A DNA stretch of 35,347 bases from DAOTVC01 sp034437215. GTDB taxonomy: Bacteria; Chloroflexota; Anaerolineae; B4-G1; SLSP01. A program made the translations under genes and the position numbers. The stretch is taken from assembly GCA_034437215.1 (NCBI GenBank), contig DAOTVC010000034.1, positions 1-35,347 on the forward strand. The letters are read 5' to 3'. The notes beneath the pieces were generated by a model. The model was not told the DNA's origin. It did not search any database and worked only from the letters and a program-made list of their open reading frames with translations. Shown here piece by piece: positions 24,653 through 32,617 of this stretch. How positions within the stretch are numbered: the stretch's first letter is position 1; each line of letters begins with the position of its first letter.

Positions 24653-25675
24653 TTAGCCAAAGAGCTCCCTGTGAGCCGCCACCCACTCGTGGAGGCGACG
24701 TACCCCCTCCCGCACCCCTACCTGCGGGGACCACCCCAGCTCCCGCTCCGCCTTGCGGATGTCGGAGATGTAGATGCGCTGGTCGCCGGGGCGCCAATCT
24801 CCCCGCCGCACGGGGAGTTCACGACCCAGCAGCTCCTCCAGGAGCGGGCCGAACTCCCGCCAGATGGACAGGGTCTTCTCCGGTCCGCCGCCGACGTTGT
24901 ACACCGACCCCGCCACACGATCGATGCGGGCGACGGCTGCGTCGTAGGCGTCCAGTAGATCCTCCACGTAGAGAACGTCCCGCACCTGCTTGCCGTCCCC
25001 GTAGACGGTGATGGAGCGTCCCAGGAGGGCGGCGATGATGAACCAGGCTACCCAGCCCTGATCCTCCACTCCGAACTGGCGGGGGCCGTAGATGCAGCTC
25101 TGGCGGAAGACGACCGTGGGCAGATCATAGATGCGTGCGTAGTCGTGCACGTACTGATCCCCTGCTCCCTTGGAGCAGCCGTAGGGCGAGTGGAAGTCGA
25201 GGGGCTGGCCCTCGGAGATCCCGTGCGGGAAGTCCCGGTAGCGGTAGCGGCTCTCCTCCTCGACGACGCCGACCTCCTCCATCCCGCCATAGACCTTGTT
25301 GGTTGACGCGTAGAGGACGCGGGGCCGGCGCTCGGAGATACGGGCCGCCTCCAGGACGTTGAAGGTGCCCAGGGCGTTGCTCTCGAAGTCCTGGCGGGGA
25401 TCGATGACCGAAGTGGTGACCGCGACCTGGGAGGCCAGGTGAACGATGACGTCGGCCCCTCCTGCGGCGGCAGCGACCCCGGCGGCGTCCCGCACGTCCC
25501 CGCGGATGCAGGTGAAGGCATCGGGGCCGAACTCCGAGTGCAGCCACGCGAGGTTGAGCTCCGCACCGCCGCGGGAGAAGTTGTCGTAGAGGGTGACGCT
25601 CTCGCCCCGGCTCAGAAGCCGGTGGGCGTAATTGGAGCCGATAAAGCCCACGCCCCCCGTTACCAGATAGTGCAT
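24653..25675 (-). CDS. NAD-dependent epimerase, CDP-paratose 2-epimerase-like
   Basis: A 340-residue extended SDR. The NAD-binding TGGVGFIGS motif is at 6-14 and the catalytic Tyr165-x3-Lys169 in DFHSPYGCSKGAGDQY. STNKVYG (124-130), FRQSCIYGPRQFGVEDQGW (190-208) and GKQVRDVLYVEDL (228-240) closely fit CDP-paratose/tyvelose 2-epimerases (RfbE) as I recall them. The exact sugar is uncertain, since no CDP-glucose pathway genes are in the window. ATG 25675 follows GGAGGAGGGC, which supports it over an in-frame TTG at 25687. It lies 28 bases after the flippase-like gene. Confidence 0.87.
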   Translation of the reverse strand: MHYLVTGGVGFIGSNYAHRLLSRGESVTLYDNFSRGGAELNLAWLHSEFGPDAFTCIRGDVRDAAGVAAAAGGADVIVHLASQVAVTTSVIDPRQDFESNALGTFNVLEAARISERRPRVLYASTNKVYGGMEEVGVVEEESRYRYRDFPHGISEGQPLDFHSPYGCSKGAGDQYVHDYARIYDLPTVVFRQSCIYGPRQFGVEDQGWVAWFIIAALLGRSITVYGDGKQVRDVLYVEDLLDAYDAAVARIDRVAGSVYNVGGGPEKTLSIWREFGPLLEELLGRELPVRRGDWRPGDQRIYISDIRKAERELGWSPQVGVREGVRRLHEWVAAHRELFG

Positions 25676-25703
25676 GCCCTCCTCCAATCCGTGAGTATCT
25701 CGA

Positions 25704-26726
25704 TCAGCCGGCGATCTCCTGGCTGCGCCGTCCCAGCTCGCTGAGCGACATGCCCCAGATGACGAGGGCCAGGGCGCCCACGACGATGCCCAGCAGGTAG
25801 GCGACCCCGTGGAGGACCGTGGCGTAGGCCAGGGCGGTCTCCTCGGCGAGGGCGAAGCCCAGGTTGAGGGACTGGGTGACGGCGTAGTGAAAGGCGCCGA
25901 TGCCGCCCGGCGCCGGGAAGATCATGCCGAAGGCGCTGGCCCAGGTGGCGACGATACCCTGGAGAAAGCCGGCCTCGGGCGTGAAGGCGCGCAGTCCCAC
26001 GGTGAAGTAGGCGCCGGTGACCAGCCAGAGCAGCAGGGACCAGAGGATGATCGCCAGCCCCTCGCGAGGGGAGCGCAGCGGGGCCAGTCCCTCGAGGAGA
26101 CTCCGCAGGGGGCGCACCCAGGGCTCGGAATCGACGACCCCCATCCGGGTGAGCAGGCGCACGGCGAGCGCCTCGACCCGCCCCGGGAAGAAGGCGACGA
26201 GGGCGAAGGTCACCAGCAGCACCAGGGAGAGCCCGCCGCTCAGCATGAGCACCAGATCCGAGGTCAGGCCGCCTCCCACCGTCGTCGTCTCCAGGTAGCC
26301 CTGGATGCCCGTGACGAAGGGCAGGGTGACGAGCAGCATGAGGACGACCAGGAGCATGTCCAGGGCGCGCTCCACGACGACCGTGGAGAGGGCGCCCACC
26401 GCCGTAACGGGGCCGCGCAGGCTGGCGGCGACGGCCCGCGCAGGGTCGCCCAGGCGCAGGGGCAAGATGCCGCTGATGAGGTAGCCGATCCCGATGAGCC
26501 CGAAGGTGTCGGGCAGCGAGTGCTGCCGTCCCAGGAGGATACGCCAGCGCTGGGCGCGGATCACCAGCGTGAGCAGCACGAGGAGCACCGTCAGGGCAAT
26601 CCAGCCCCACCGGGCCTCCTGCAGCTCTGCGGCGACCTCGTCCAGCTCGACGTTGCCCAGTGCCAGGTAGAGCCCCCCGGCGGCCACGAGAATTGCCAGG
26701 ATGATCTGTACAATCCGCTTTTTCAT
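25704..26726 (-). CDS. Flippase-like integral membrane protein (LPG_synthase_TM family), second copy
   Basis: A 340-residue polytopic protein with about eight hydrophobic segments and no soluble domain. Family motifs: VIRAQRWRILL (about 55-65), ISGILPLRLGDPARAVAAS (about 89-107) and a C-terminal PAPGGIGAFHYAV. It is paralogous to 13308-14279 but divergent, so the duplication is not recent. It overlaps the upstream GH3 stop by four bases (ATGA) and precedes the epimerase and GT4 genes. This supports a role in moving or processing the lipid-linked sugar they make. That role is inferred from context. Confidence 0.88.
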   Translation of the reverse strand: MKKRIVQIILAILVAAGGLYLALGNVELDEVAAELQEARWGWIALTVLLVLLTLVIRAQRWRILLGRQHSLPDTFGLIGIGYLISGILPLRLGDPARAVAASLRGPVTAVGALSTVVVERALDMLLVVLMLLVTLPFVTGIQGYLETTTVGGGLTSDLVLMLSGGLSLVLLVTFALVAFFPGRVEALAVRLLTRMGVVDSEPWVRPLRSLLEGLAPLRSPREGLAIILWSLLLWLVTGAYFTVGLRAFTPEAGFLQGIVATWASAFGMIFPAPGGIGAFHYAVTQSLNLGFALAEETALAYATVLHGVAYLLGIVVGALALVIWGMSLSELGRRSQEIAG

Positions 26727-29305
26727 GGCGTCATTATACCACGCTCACCGTCACCGCCATTGACCGCAACCCATCTATCCCAGGCCCTGATGGCGAAGTG
26801 CGTCTGGAGGCCCGGCACGTCGTGCCCCGTCTCTGGCTGCCCGCCGCCGACCCAGACCCCGTAGGTGCCGGGCTCGATGACGCGCCTGCCCTCTTCGTCG
26901 ACGTAGGAGAGCTCCTGCGGGGTGAGTTCAAAGTCCACCCGCGCACTCTCCCCGGGCTGAAGGTGCAGCCGCCGGAAGCCCGCCAGGGACCAGCGCGGTC
27001 CGTGCGGCACACTGAGGTAACACTGTACCACCTCGTCACCGGGTCGCTCACCCACGTTCTTCACCTCGACGCTTACGGTCACGGGGGTGGTGTGCTCCGC
27101 GACGCGCAGTGCACTGTAGGCGAAGCGGGTGTAGCTCAGACCGTAGCCGAAGGGGTAGAGGGGCTCGCCGGCGAAGTAGCGGTAGGTCCGCCCCTCCATG
27201 GCGTACTCTTCGAAGGGAGGCAGGTCGTTCACCGAGCGGTAGAAGGTGACCGGCAGACGGCCCGCCGGGTTGTAGTCGCCAAAGAGGATGTCGGCGAGGG
27301 CCTCACCGCCTGCCTGCCCCGGATACCACGCTTCGACGATGGCCGGGACGTGGTCGGCGGCCCAGTTGACGGCGAGGGCGCTGCCACTGTAGAGGACGAG
27401 AACGATGGGCTTGCCCAGAGCGTGAACCCGTTCGAGGAGCGCCTGCTGCGGGGCGGGTAGATCGAGCGTGGTGCGGTCGCCCCCGGCGAAGCCCGGCAGA
27501 TCGACGGTCATCTCCTCGCCCTCCAGCTGGGCGGTGAGGCCCAGGGCCAGCACGACGACGTCGGCTCGCTCCGCTGCCTCGAGCGCCGGTGTGAGGAGAT
27601 CGGTGTCCGGGCGCGCCCAGAGAAGTCTGATCTGACCGTCGGCCCGGTGGCTCGCCATCTCCAGGCGCAGGGGGTAGAGACGCCCGGCCTCCAGGGTGGT
27701 GTCACGGCTCCGGCTTTCGGGCTCGTGTTCGCTCTCGAAATCGACGATCCGCTCGCCATCGAGGATGAGCCGGTAGCGATCGAAGCCCCGCACCCCCAGC
27801 CGGTAGGTGCCGCTCACCGGCGGGACGAGAAAGCCCTCCCAGCGGACGCTGAAGGGTGCGTTGGGAGGGCCGCTGGTGGGCGTGCTTGTGAGCCAGGTGA
27901 AGTCGATGCGGGGGTCGACGGCGGTCCGCACGGGCTCCCCCTCGAAGTCGGGGTTGGCGTAGTAGGCGGCGGTCAGACCACTCTCGCCCGCATGGGCATT
28001 CAACGGGCGGAGATAGGCGCCGGGAATCACCTCCAGGATGGGGAAACCCTCGGCCAGGGAGCAGCCCCGGGCGGTGTAGAGGCGCGTCTCGGGCCCCACC
28101 TTGCGTCGAATGGCCTCCAGGAGGCTGGTGGCGTGCCGGGGGGTCCCGTTATAGTTTCCCAGCAGGGAGGCGAGAGCGTCGGCGTTGGGGCCGATGACGG
28201 CGATGGAGGGCAGCTCCTTGGAGAGGGGCAGCAGAGCGCCCTCGTTCTTGAGCAGGACGAGGGACTCGCGAGCGCTTTCCAGGGCCAGGGCGGCGTGCCG
28301 GGGGGAGGCGACGACCTCGAAGGGGATCTCTGCGAAGGGTACCCGCTCCGGCAGGTCGAACATACCCAGACGGAAGCGTGCCGTAAAGAGGCGGCTTACC
28401 GCCCGGTCGATGGTCTCCTCGTCGATGAGTCCCTCTCTCACGGCGAGGATGAGGGTGTCGTAGCTGCAGCCGCAGTTGAGGTCGCAGCCGCTCTTCACGG
28501 CCAACGCGGACGCCTCCGCGGGCGTCTCCACGATCCGGTGGTGCTTGTAGATGTCGATGATGGCCCAGCAGTCGGAGACGACGTAGCCCTCGAAGCCCCA
28601 GGTCTCGCGGAGGATCTCCTGGAGCAGGGTGGGGCCGGCGCAGCAGGGTTCGCCGTTGGTGCGGTTGTAGGCGCCCATGACGGAGAAGGCGCCGCCTTCC
28701 CGAACGCAGGCCTCGAAGGCGGGGAGGTAGGTATCCCCAAGGTCCCGGGCGTTCACCCGGGCATCGAAGTGGTGGCGCTCGGGCTCGGGACCGCTGTGGA
28801 CGGCGAAGTGCTTGGGTGTAGCCACGAGTTTGAGGTAGCGGGGATCGTCCCCCTGCAGGCCTTTGACGAAGGTCACGCCCAGGCGCGCCGTAAGATAGGG
28901 GTCCTCGCCGTAGGTCTCGTGCCCCCGACCCCAGCGGGGGTCGCGGAAGATGTTGACGTTAGGGGACCAGAAGGTGAGCCCCTGGTAGATGCCCCGCTCC
29001 CCGCGGCGCAGCGCGGCGTGGTGCTTGGCGCGGGCCTCGTCGGAGATGGCGTCAGCGACCTGGGCCAGGAGTTCGGTGTCCCAGGTGGCGGCGAGGCCGA
29101 TGGCCTGGGGGAAGACGGTGGCGAGGCCCGCGCGGGCGACGCCGTGGAGGCACTCGTTCCACCAATTGTAGGCAGGGACGTCCAGCCGTTCGATGGCGGG
29201 CGCCGCGTGGCTCATCTGAGAGACCTTCTCGGCGAGGGTCATGCGCGAGACGAGATCGCGGGCGCGCTCCTCGGGGGGCAGCGATGGATCTTGGTAAGGT
29301 GGCAT
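26723..29305 (-). CDS. Glycoside hydrolase family 3 beta-glycosidase with PA14 insert
   Basis: An 860-residue GH3 enzyme releasing terminal beta-linked sugars. The N-terminal barrel includes NWWNECLHGVARAG (47-60), the KH substrate site at about 165-166 (TPKHFAVHSG) and nucleophile Asp245 (YVVSDCWAI). A PA14 domain, which often shapes substrate choice, is inserted at about 441-568 inside the C-terminal alpha/beta domain. An Fn3-like domain ends it (about 745-830). The WWNE and SDC patterns resemble beta-xylosidase/beta-glucosidase members. There is no signal peptide, so it should act in the cytoplasm on imported oligosaccharides. ATG 29305 follows AAAGGAG. It heads the glycan/PBP run. Confidence 0.94.
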   Translation of the reverse strand: MPPYQDPSLPPEERARDLVSRMTLAEKVSQMSHAAPAIERLDVPAYNWWNECLHGVARAGLATVFPQAIGLAATWDTELLAQVADAISDEARAKHHAALRRGERGIYQGLTFWSPNVNIFRDPRWGRGHETYGEDPYLTARLGVTFVKGLQGDDPRYLKLVATPKHFAVHSGPEPERHHFDARVNARDLGDTYLPAFEACVREGGAFSVMGAYNRTNGEPCCAGPTLLQEILRETWGFEGYVVSDCWAIIDIYKHHRIVETPAEASALAVKSGCDLNCGCSYDTLILAVREGLIDEETIDRAVSRLFTARFRLGMFDLPERVPFAEIPFEVVASPRHAALALESARESLVLLKNEGALLPLSKELPSIAVIGPNADALASLLGNYNGTPRHATSLLEAIRRKVGPETRLYTARGCSLAEGFPILEVIPGAYLRPLNAHAGESGLTAAYYANPDFEGEPVRTAVDPRIDFTWLTSTPTSGPPNAPFSVRWEGFLVPPVSGTYRLGVRGFDRYRLILDGERIVDFESEHEPESRSRDTTLEAGRLYPLRLEMASHRADGQIRLLWARPDTDLLTPALEAAERADVVVLALGLTAQLEGEEMTVDLPGFAGGDRTTLDLPAPQQALLERVHALGKPIVLVLYSGSALAVNWAADHVPAIVEAWYPGQAGGEALADILFGDYNPAGRLPVTFYRSVNDLPPFEEYAMEGRTYRYFAGEPLYPFGYGLSYTRFAYSALRVAEHTTPVTVSVEVKNVGERPGDEVVQCYLSVPHGPRWSLAGFRRLHLQPGESARVDFELTPQELSYVDEEGRRVIEPGTYGVWVGGGQPETGHDVPGLQTHFAIRAWDRWVAVNGGDGERGIMTP

Positions 29306-29324
29306 GGTTGCTCCTTTAAAGAGA

Positions 29325-29355
29325 GGGATCAGGGATCAGGAATCAGGGGTCAGGC
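29325..29355 (+). repeat. GGGATCAGG-type short repeat, second site
   Basis: AGGGATCAGGGATCAGGAAT followed by CAGGGGTCAGG: three to four degenerate units of GGATCAGG just upstream of the GH3 ribosome site. Same unit as 491-523. Confidence 0.6.
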
Positions 29356-29440
29356 AGTTGTCAGCGAATCTTGACTTATCCCTCGACAGTGCGTCAAAGT
29401 CCATGTTCGGAGAGGCGTTATCCCATCCGGTACAAAAAGG

Positions 29441-29469
29441 TGGGGATCAGAGCTTAGCCCTGATCCCCC
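29441..29469 (-). terminator. Rho-independent terminator of the molybdenum hydroxylase gene
   Basis: A perfect 10-base stem (TGGGGATCAG / CTGATCCCCA) with a 9-base loop is followed on the minus strand by CCTTTTTG. It lies 16 bases after the gene stop, which fits a classical terminator. Confidence 0.72.
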
Positions 29470-29484
29470 ATCTCCATTCCCTGA

Positions 29485-32457
29485 TTACTCGGCCTGCTGC
29501 CGCAGCGCTTTCCACATCCTCTCGGGTGTGACGGGCACCTGCTTCATCATGACGCCCGTCGCGTCGTAGATGGCGTTGAGGACCGCCGGCGCCACGCCGT
29601 TGACGACGATCTCCGCCACGGACTTGACGCCCACGGGGTGGGAGGGCTCGAAGGTCTCCACGAAGATGGTCTCCATGGGCGGGGTCTCGTCGGCGCGGAA
29701 GACGCGGTAGTCGTCGAAGCGGGGGTTGACGGTACGCCCCTCCTCGTCGTAGATCAGCTCTTCGGTCAGCGCGTAGCCCAATGCCTGGTGCATCCCGCCT
29801 TCGGCCTGACCGCTGGCGGTGAGGGGGTTGATGATCTGGCCCGAGTCGAGGGCGATGAGGAGGTGATCCGCCGTCACCTGACCCGTCTCGGTGTCCACGG
29901 TCACCTCGGCGAACTGGGCCGCGAAGGGCGGGGGGCTCACCGGGCTCACGAAGGAGGCCTGCCCCATGATCTGGTGCTGATCGTGCTGGTGCAGGGCGTA
30001 CATGGCGATCTCCCGGAAGGTGAGCTCCTGCCCGTCCCCGGTGGCCCTGCCGCCTTGCAGGGTGAAGTCCTCGGGATCCATGCCGGTCATCTCGGCAGCG
30101 ACACTCTTGATCTCCTCGGCGACCTTCTCGGCAGCCTGGGCGACGGCGCCCCCGCTGACGTAGGTGGTGCTGGAGGCGTAGGCGCCCTTGTCGAAGGGGG
30201 TGAGGTCGGTGTCGGAGGAGAGGATGATGAGGTCGTCGAGATCACAGCCCAGGACCTCCGCGGCGATCTGCCCCAGGACGGTGTCGGAGCCGGTGCCCAG
30301 GTCGGTGGCGCCGATGTGCAGGTTGAAGGTGCCGTCGTCATTCATCTTGACGGAGGCCGCTGCCATGTCGAGGTTGGGGATGCCCGAGCCCTGCATGAGG
30401 AAGGCGACGCCGATGCCCCGCCGGAGGTGGGGTTTGCCGGGCACCTGGTGCCACTCGTCGTTGCCGTACTTCTCGTTCCAGCCCATGGCTGCCGCGCCCT
30501 GGGTCGCCGCCTCGCGGAGGGCGTTGGTCTCGATCATCTCCCCCTGGGCCTCGCGGCCCTCGCTCCAGACCTTGCTCATCAGATTTTCGGTGTGGGGCTT
30601 GATGATGTTGTTGAGGCGGAAGGTGAGGGGATCCATCCCCAGTTCCACGGCGGCCTGAGTGACGAGGGCCTCCGTCGCGATGACGCCCTGGGTCACGCCG
30701 TAGCCGCGGTAGGCGCCGGCGCGCGGGCGGTTGGTGTAGTAGGTATCGCCCCAGAAGCGGATGTTGGGGGTGTTGTAGAGAGGCAGGGTCTTGTGGCCTA
30801 CGTTGCCCAGCACCGTCAGACCATGTCCTCCGTAGGCGCCGGTGTCGCTCCAGGCGTGCATGTCCTGGGCGACCAGGGTGCCGTCCCCCTCCACACCGAT
30901 GCGGTACTCGATGCGCATGGGGTGACGGGTGGTGGTGTAGACGAACTGCTCCTCGCGGTTCAGCTCCAGAAGGACGGGCCGTCCGGTGGCGATGGTGAGG
31001 TGAGCGGCGATGTCCTCGTAGATCTCCTGCTTGTTGCCGAAGCCGCCGCCGATGCGGGGCTTGATGACCCGGATCTGCCCCTCGGAGAGGCCCAGGACGG
31101 GGGCCAGGATGCGCCGGACGTGGAAGGGCACCTGGGTCGAGGTGACGATGACCAGCCGGTCGTCCTCATCCCAGTAGGTGAGCACGACCCAGGGCTCCGG
31201 CGGAACGTGCTTCATCTTCTGAGTCTCCACGACCGTCTCGAAGACGTGCTCGGCTCTCTCCAACGCCTCTTCTACGTCACCCAGCTCCAGACGTACCTGG
31301 GCCACCCGGTTCTTGGAGGCGTCGCTCTCGCCGAAGTCGACGTAGTCCTCCTGATCGTGGATGACCGGCGCGCCCTCCGCCCTGGCCTCATCCAGACTGA
31401 GGACGGGTTCGAGGACCTCGTACTCCACCTTGATGAGAGAGAGCGCTTCCTCGGCGATCTCCGGGCTCTCCGCAGCGACGGCGGCGACGCGGTCCCCGAC
31501 GTAGCGGACCTTGTTGTCGAAGCTGACGTAGTCGAGGGGGCCGGGGATGGGGTAGGATTGGCCCGCCGTCGAGTAGACGACGCGAGGGACGTTCTTGTAG
31601 GTGAGCACGGCGTGAACACCGGTCAGGGCCTCGGCGGGGGCGGTGTCCAGCTCCTTGATGCGGGCGTGGGCGTAGGGACTGTGGAGGATGCGACCGTAGA
31701 GCATGCCGGGGCGGTCGAAGTCACCGACGAAGGCGGGCTTCCCCTGCACCAGCTTCATGGCGTCCACCTTGGGAAGGGGCTTGCCGACGACGGAGAAGGC
31801 CTCGGCTTCCTCTGTGACGAAGACCTTGGGGACGGCCTGGGTGCGCACCTGGGGGCCGCCGGCCTGCGTCCCCGCTCCCTCCAAAGGTTCGACCGCCGGA
31901 CCCTCGGGGGGTAGGAGATCCTCGGGCATCGCGAACATCTCTCCCGGTGCTCCCCCGATGGGGGGCGGCTCCTCGCCTCGCAGGTAGGCGGCGGCGCGCA
32001 GGATGGCTTCGACAGGTTTCGCGTGTCCTGTCTCCCGGGAGACGATGCCACTGATGGCGTCGCGCACCTCCTCCTCGGTAGGAGCGGGGTTACCATCGAG
32101 GAGGGCCTTGGCCGCCAGAACGAGGGCGGGCGTGTCGTACCCGCTCTGGATGGCGCCCGTCTCGACGAAGGCGCGCTGGATGGGGTGGATCTCGGTCTTC
32201 TGGTTCCACCCGGGGCGTTGGTGACCGCTCAGCCCCTCAACAGTCAGGATCTCCGCGCCCTCGGCCTGGAGGGCCAGCGTCGTCACGCTGTTGCGGAGGC
32301 GACCGTTCATCAGGACGGCGCTGTACCCGCCGGTGCCGTCCTCGCTCCCGAACTTCACGCTGCGGATCCCCTCCCGGCGCAGGAGGTGGAGCAGGGTTTC
32401 GTAAGGTTCGGCCTCGAACTCGCGCTGCTTGCCGTTCAATGTAAGAGTGATCTTCAT
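29485..32457 (-). CDS. Xanthine-dehydrogenase-family molybdenum hydroxylase with a cysteine-less [2Fe-2S]-like domain
   Basis: A 990-residue fusion. Residues 1-160 have the length and order of the two-part [2Fe-2S] subunit, including LLHLLRREG and AAKALLDGNPAPTEEEVRDAI. However, all eight cluster positions are changed: Ser38, Gly43, Ser46, Val58, Ser105, Asp108, Ser140 and Glu142. A linker (161-220) leads to the molybdopterin domain (about 221-985). That domain keeps RIGGGFGNKQE (468-478), Arg584 in AYRGYG, MQGSGIP (688-694) and the catalytic Glu949. The only cysteine is Cys738. No FAD subunit or separate iron-sulfur gene is nearby. Substrate and electron acceptor are unknown. ATG 32457 follows AAGGAGA; a strong promoter lies upstream. 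Confidence 0.9.
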   Translation of the reverse strand: MKITLTLNGKQREFEAEPYETLLHLLRREGIRSVKFGSEDGTGGYSAVLMNGRLRNSVTTLALQAEGAEILTVEGLSGHQRPGWNQKTEIHPIQRAFVETGAIQSGYDTPALVLAAKALLDGNPAPTEEEVRDAISGIVSRETGHAKPVEAILRAAAYLRGEEPPPIGGAPGEMFAMPEDLLPPEGPAVEPLEGAGTQAGGPQVRTQAVPKVFVTEEAEAFSVVGKPLPKVDAMKLVQGKPAFVGDFDRPGMLYGRILHSPYAHARIKELDTAPAEALTGVHAVLTYKNVPRVVYSTAGQSYPIPGPLDYVSFDNKVRYVGDRVAAVAAESPEIAEEALSLIKVEYEVLEPVLSLDEARAEGAPVIHDQEDYVDFGESDASKNRVAQVRLELGDVEEALERAEHVFETVVETQKMKHVPPEPWVVLTYWDEDDRLVIVTSTQVPFHVRRILAPVLGLSEGQIRVIKPRIGGGFGNKQEIYEDIAAHLTIATGRPVLLELNREEQFVYTTTRHPMRIEYRIGVEGDGTLVAQDMHAWSDTGAYGGHGLTVLGNVGHKTLPLYNTPNIRFWGDTYYTNRPRAGAYRGYGVTQGVIATEALVTQAAVELGMDPLTFRLNNIIKPHTENLMSKVWSEGREAQGEMIETNALREAATQGAAAMGWNEKYGNDEWHQVPGKPHLRRGIGVAFLMQGSGIPNLDMAAASVKMNDDGTFNLHIGATDLGTGSDTVLGQIAAEVLGCDLDDLIILSSDTDLTPFDKGAYASSTTYVSGGAVAQAAEKVAEEIKSVAAEMTGMDPEDFTLQGGRATGDGQELTFREIAMYALHQHDQHQIMGQASFVSPVSPPPFAAQFAEVTVDTETGQVTADHLLIALDSGQIINPLTASGQAEGGMHQALGYALTEELIYDEEGRTVNPRFDDYRVFRADETPPMETIFVETFEPSHPVGVKSVAEIVVNGVAPAVLNAIYDATGVMMKQVPVTPERMWKALRQQAE

Positions 32458-32479
32458 ACTCTCTCCTTGGTCTAGGGAC

Positions 32480-32526
32480 GTGAAGTGCCGGTAGCAGGAG
32501 GAGATCCCACGGCTCCTCTACTTCAC
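32480..32526 (-). promoter_or_regulatory. Hairpin-forming 5' leader of the molybdenum hydroxylase gene
   Basis: In the minus-strand transcript GTGAAGT (32526-32520) can pair with ACTTCAC (32486-32480), with an inner GAGGAG/CTCCTC stem. It lies between the promoter and the ribosome site. It is too short for the known molybdenum-cofactor riboswitch, and I recognise no class. Confidence 0.4.
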
Positions 32527-32546
32527 GATTGAGATGTCTGACTTCC

Positions 32547-32574
32547 ATTGTAGTTGTTTGAGGGCGGCTGTCAA
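32547..32574 (-). promoter_or_regulatory. Strong sigma-70-type promoter for the molybdenum hydroxylase gene
   Basis: Minus strand: TTGACA (32574-32569), a 16-base spacer and TACAAT (32552-32547). This is the closest match to the vegetative consensus in the window. The expected leader to ATG 32457 is about 80 bases. Confidence 0.75.
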
Positions 32575-32617
32575 AGTCCTGTGGCCCTGCAGACGACCGC
32601 GACCTGCAGACGAGCTG

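Noticed and set aside
26732..26739. TATAAT on the minus strand just before the second flippase-like gene
   Set aside because: It lies inside the end of the GH3 coding region, is too close to the start for a normal leader, and has no matching -35. The ATGA overlap already explains expression.
27647..29374. A 575-codon open frame on the plus strand
   Set aside because: It is antisense to the GH3 gene and has a Val/Gly/Glu-rich nonsense composition without motifs.
29638..31914. A 758-codon open frame on the plus strand
   Set aside because: It is entirely antisense to the molybdenum hydroxylase, which has clear conserved motifs. The long frame is a by-product of high GC and codon bias.
32458..32546. 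Molybdenum-cofactor riboswitch in the hydroxylase leader
   Set aside because: The leader is much shorter than that riboswitch and shows only two simple stems.
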